NCBI GenBank assembly: GCA_022708005.1
Contig: JAKIZN010000005.1
Coordinates: forward strand, 1-15,166
Reading direction: 5' to 3'
DNA from: Bacteroidota bacterium
GTDB taxonomy: Bacteria > Bacteroidota > Ignavibacteria > Kapaibacteriales > UBA2268
Length of the DNA stretch: 15,166 nt
Part shown: positions 13,479 through 15,166 of the stretch, piece by piece
Layout of the letters: each line of letters starts with the position of its first letter
How positions within the stretch are numbered: position 1 is the first letter of the stretch
The notes under the pieces: generated by a model
Database searches by the model: none
What the model was told of the DNA's origin: nothing
Seen by the model: only the letters and a program-made list of their open reading frames with translations
Made by a program: the position numbers and the translations under genes

Positions 13479-15166
13479 CTAATTTTGCGGAACAAATGTT
13501 GAATCATCGATTTCAGCGTTTAATTCATATTGATATTCATTTATTAAATTGAACATAGCCGATAGATTTTCAACTTTGCCCGGCAGTTTAACTCCATTAA
13601 TATCAATCCAATTGCTAAATTTAATAGTCATCGGAGTTGCGCCCTGAGGGCTATCTTCGAGAGATTCATATTGGGAAATCAAAAATGTATTTTCGTCGAA
13701 ATAGTATGTTGTCTCAACCTTATTAGGCGAAGTAACTACAACGATTATTTGCCCATTTTGCTTGCCTTTTATGTCTAATTTATAGCCCAAGTCTAAAAAT
13801 TTAGTGGTTGCAAATGGCGTTCCTTCAAATATCATTTTTTCGAGTTGAGCGCCTTCGAGTTCGATTGGGTCGCCCATACCGCCAACTACAGCCCTTTCGC
13901 CGTTGCACCAAATTTCTTGCTTGAACATTTTCATATCCATAATCATGTGAGTTTTGCCCGGTGCTTTGACTTCCTGACGGATTTCACCTTGCAATTGCTG
14001 TCCATTGACAGACATAACGGCTTTAGCCGTGGATTTAATCGTGCTGACGCTCTCTATAGCTTCTTTTCCGCCGAGTGCTTTGGTATGGCGTTCTATTAGC
14101 TCTTTGGGAGACATCGAAACTTTTTCCAATTTTGCATCTGCACCTGAAATTGGCTCTAAATCTAAGTTATAATCAAAAACTTTTCCAAATTTCTCTAACG
14201 ACGCCCTTATGCTTGGGTCGCCTACTACGATTATCCTTGCAGTCTTCGGGTCAAGATATGTTTCGGCTGCATAAGAAATAGCGTTATCTGTCATATCGTT
14301 AATTCTCGTGGGGTAGCTTTTTACGTAGTCCAAAGGAACGCCAAGAAATTCTGATTGCTGTATAAGCGATGCAACAAATTCGGAATTTTCAAACGACAGC
14401 TTGTATTGCCCTACTTCGTAGCGCTTGTGGCGTGCAAGTTCTTGCTCGGTAGGTCCATTTTCTGCAAGGTCGCTAATTTGCTCAAAAATTACTTGAATGG
14501 ACGAGTCAGTTTTTGAGCGATTTACGTCGGCACCGCAAGCAAATCTATTGATATATTTAGATGAAGTCAGATAGCCCCAAGGCGTATAAGTGAATGAATG
14601 CACTTCCCGCAACGTTCTAAAAAGCCTGCCACCAAAGCCCGAGCCGATTAGTTTCGAAGCAGATTCTAACGATTCGTAATCTTTATGATTATAGGGAATG
14701 GCTAAATTAGTAACTATCACAGTCGATTGCTCCGACGCGGGACGATGAATAAAGTAAACTCCCAACGGCATAGGATTTGGCTTAGGCATTTCGATTTTTG
14801 GTGCTTCGCCTTTTTTCCAGCCAGCAAATGCTTTTTCTAACATATCAATTGCTTCTTTGGGCTTTATATCGCCAATTACTGCTAAAGTTGAGTGATTAGG
14901 AACAAAAAATTTAGCGTAATATTCTTGAATATCTTTAATTTTAATTTCAGCGACTGATTTTTCTGTCGATTTTAGTGCGTAAGGATGATTTTCTCCATAT
15001 ATTACTTTGCGGGCAAGATTGCTGCCAACTTTGGTAGGCTGCGACTTTTCGTATTGTAGCCCTGCGAGCATTTGTTGCACGTATTTGCTAAATTCATCTT
15101 TGTCGAAAGTCGGCTTTGTAATTACTTCTTTATAAACATCAAGTATTGTCGAAATATGCTTTTTTA
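13479..15166 (-). CDS. M16-family zinc peptidase-like protein, 5' end missing
   Basis: The frame runs open to the window edge, so the first part is lost; 561 residues are visible. The GTG near 15080 is internal, not a start. The visible part begins inside the first M16 domain (YGENHPYALKSTEKSV, then FFVPNHSTLAVIGDI). The second M16 domain follows, with SEQSTVIVTNLAIPY, and SGFGGRLFRTLREVHSFTY, the Arg and Tyr segment typical of the non-zinc half. After FDYNLDLEP a C-terminal domain of about 220 residues (from ELIERHTKALGG to the end) has repeated beta strands resembling the LolA/lipoprotein-sorting fold. The zinc motif HxxEH would lie upstream, so I cannot tell whether this copy is catalytic. 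Such proteins are usually periplasmic or outer-membrane associated; the signal peptide is out of view. The terminator at 13405-13439 ends it. Confidence 0.82.
   Translation of the reverse strand, partial: KKHISTILDVYKEVITKPTFDKDEFSKYVQQMLAGLQYEKSQPTKVGSNLARKVIYGENHPYALKSTEKSVAEIKIKDIQEYYAKFFVPNHSTLAVIGDIKPKEAIDMLEKAFAGWKKGEAPKIEMPKPNPMPLGVYFIHRPASEQSTVIVTNLAIPYNHKDYESLESASKLIGSGFGGRLFRTLREVHSFTYTPWGYLTSSKYINRFACGADVNRSKTDSSIQVIFEQISDLAENGPTEQELARHKRYEVGQYKLSFENSEFVASLIQQSEFLGVPLDYVKSYPTRINDMTDNAISYAAETYLDPKTARIIVVGDPSIRASLEKFGKVFDYNLDLEPISGADAKLEKVSMSPKELIERHTKALGGKEAIESVSTIKSTAKAVMSVNGQQLQGEIRQEVKAPGKTHMIMDMKMFKQEIWCNGERAVVGGMGDPIELEGAQLEKMIFEGTPFATTKFLDLGYKLDIKGKQNGQIIVVVTSPNKVETTYYFDENTFLISQYESLEDSPQGATPMTIKFSNWIDINGVKLPGKVENLSAMFNLINEYQYELNAEIDDSTFVPQN

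Overview
The window is an AT-rich piece of a bacterial chromosome carrying mostly housekeeping genes. It most likely comes from the Bacteroidota/Chlorobiota (FCB) assemblage. The best direct sign is that both tRNA genes are preceded by the promoter form known from Bacteroidota, TTTG, then 19-20 bases, then TAnnTTTG. Other signs are that most starts lack a usable Shine-Dalgarno, DXS carries GIAEGHA rather than GIAEQHA, and the 2-oxoacid dehydrogenase E1 alpha and beta chains are fused. I cannot name a genus. TGA, TAA and TAG all serve as stops, so the code is the ordinary bacterial one. No CRISPR array, insertion sequence, phage gene or attachment site is visible.

Left part (1-2939, minus strand). 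The order of reading is an RlpA-like lipoprotein, then dxs (first enzyme of the MEP isoprenoid pathway), then tRNA-Lys(UUU) and tRNA-Gln(UUG). Each tRNA has its own promoter, and a strong terminator lies between them.

Middle (3143-7545, plus strand). A WYL-domain regulator overlaps a rubrerythrin-like diiron protein gene by ATGA, and the pair is closed by a hairpin terminator. cysS (cysteinyl-tRNA synthetase) follows. A roughly 300-base non-coding gap comes next, then a possible 48-residue small ORF, then a coiled-coil protein with a shortened J-domain carrying HPD.

Next (7548-11081, minus strand). A probable operon runs holB (clamp-loader delta prime), recN (DNA break repair), then a protein with a degraded RelA/SpoT-like HD domain. 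The last gene overlaps recN by 8 bases and has a clear internal ribosome binding site. It meets the J-domain gene tail to tail with only 2 bases between the stops.

Right part (11160-15166). A fused alpha-beta E1 of a 2-oxoacid dehydrogenase lies on the plus strand. It converges on an M16-family peptidase-like gene (minus strand) that runs off the window edge and ends in an extra lipoprotein-sorting-like domain. A perfect two-way terminator separates the two.

The most interesting items are the WYL regulator/diiron pair, the HD protein that has lost the usual RelA/SpoT catalytic motif next to recN, and the truncated J-domain protein. No wholly new multi-gene system is evident.
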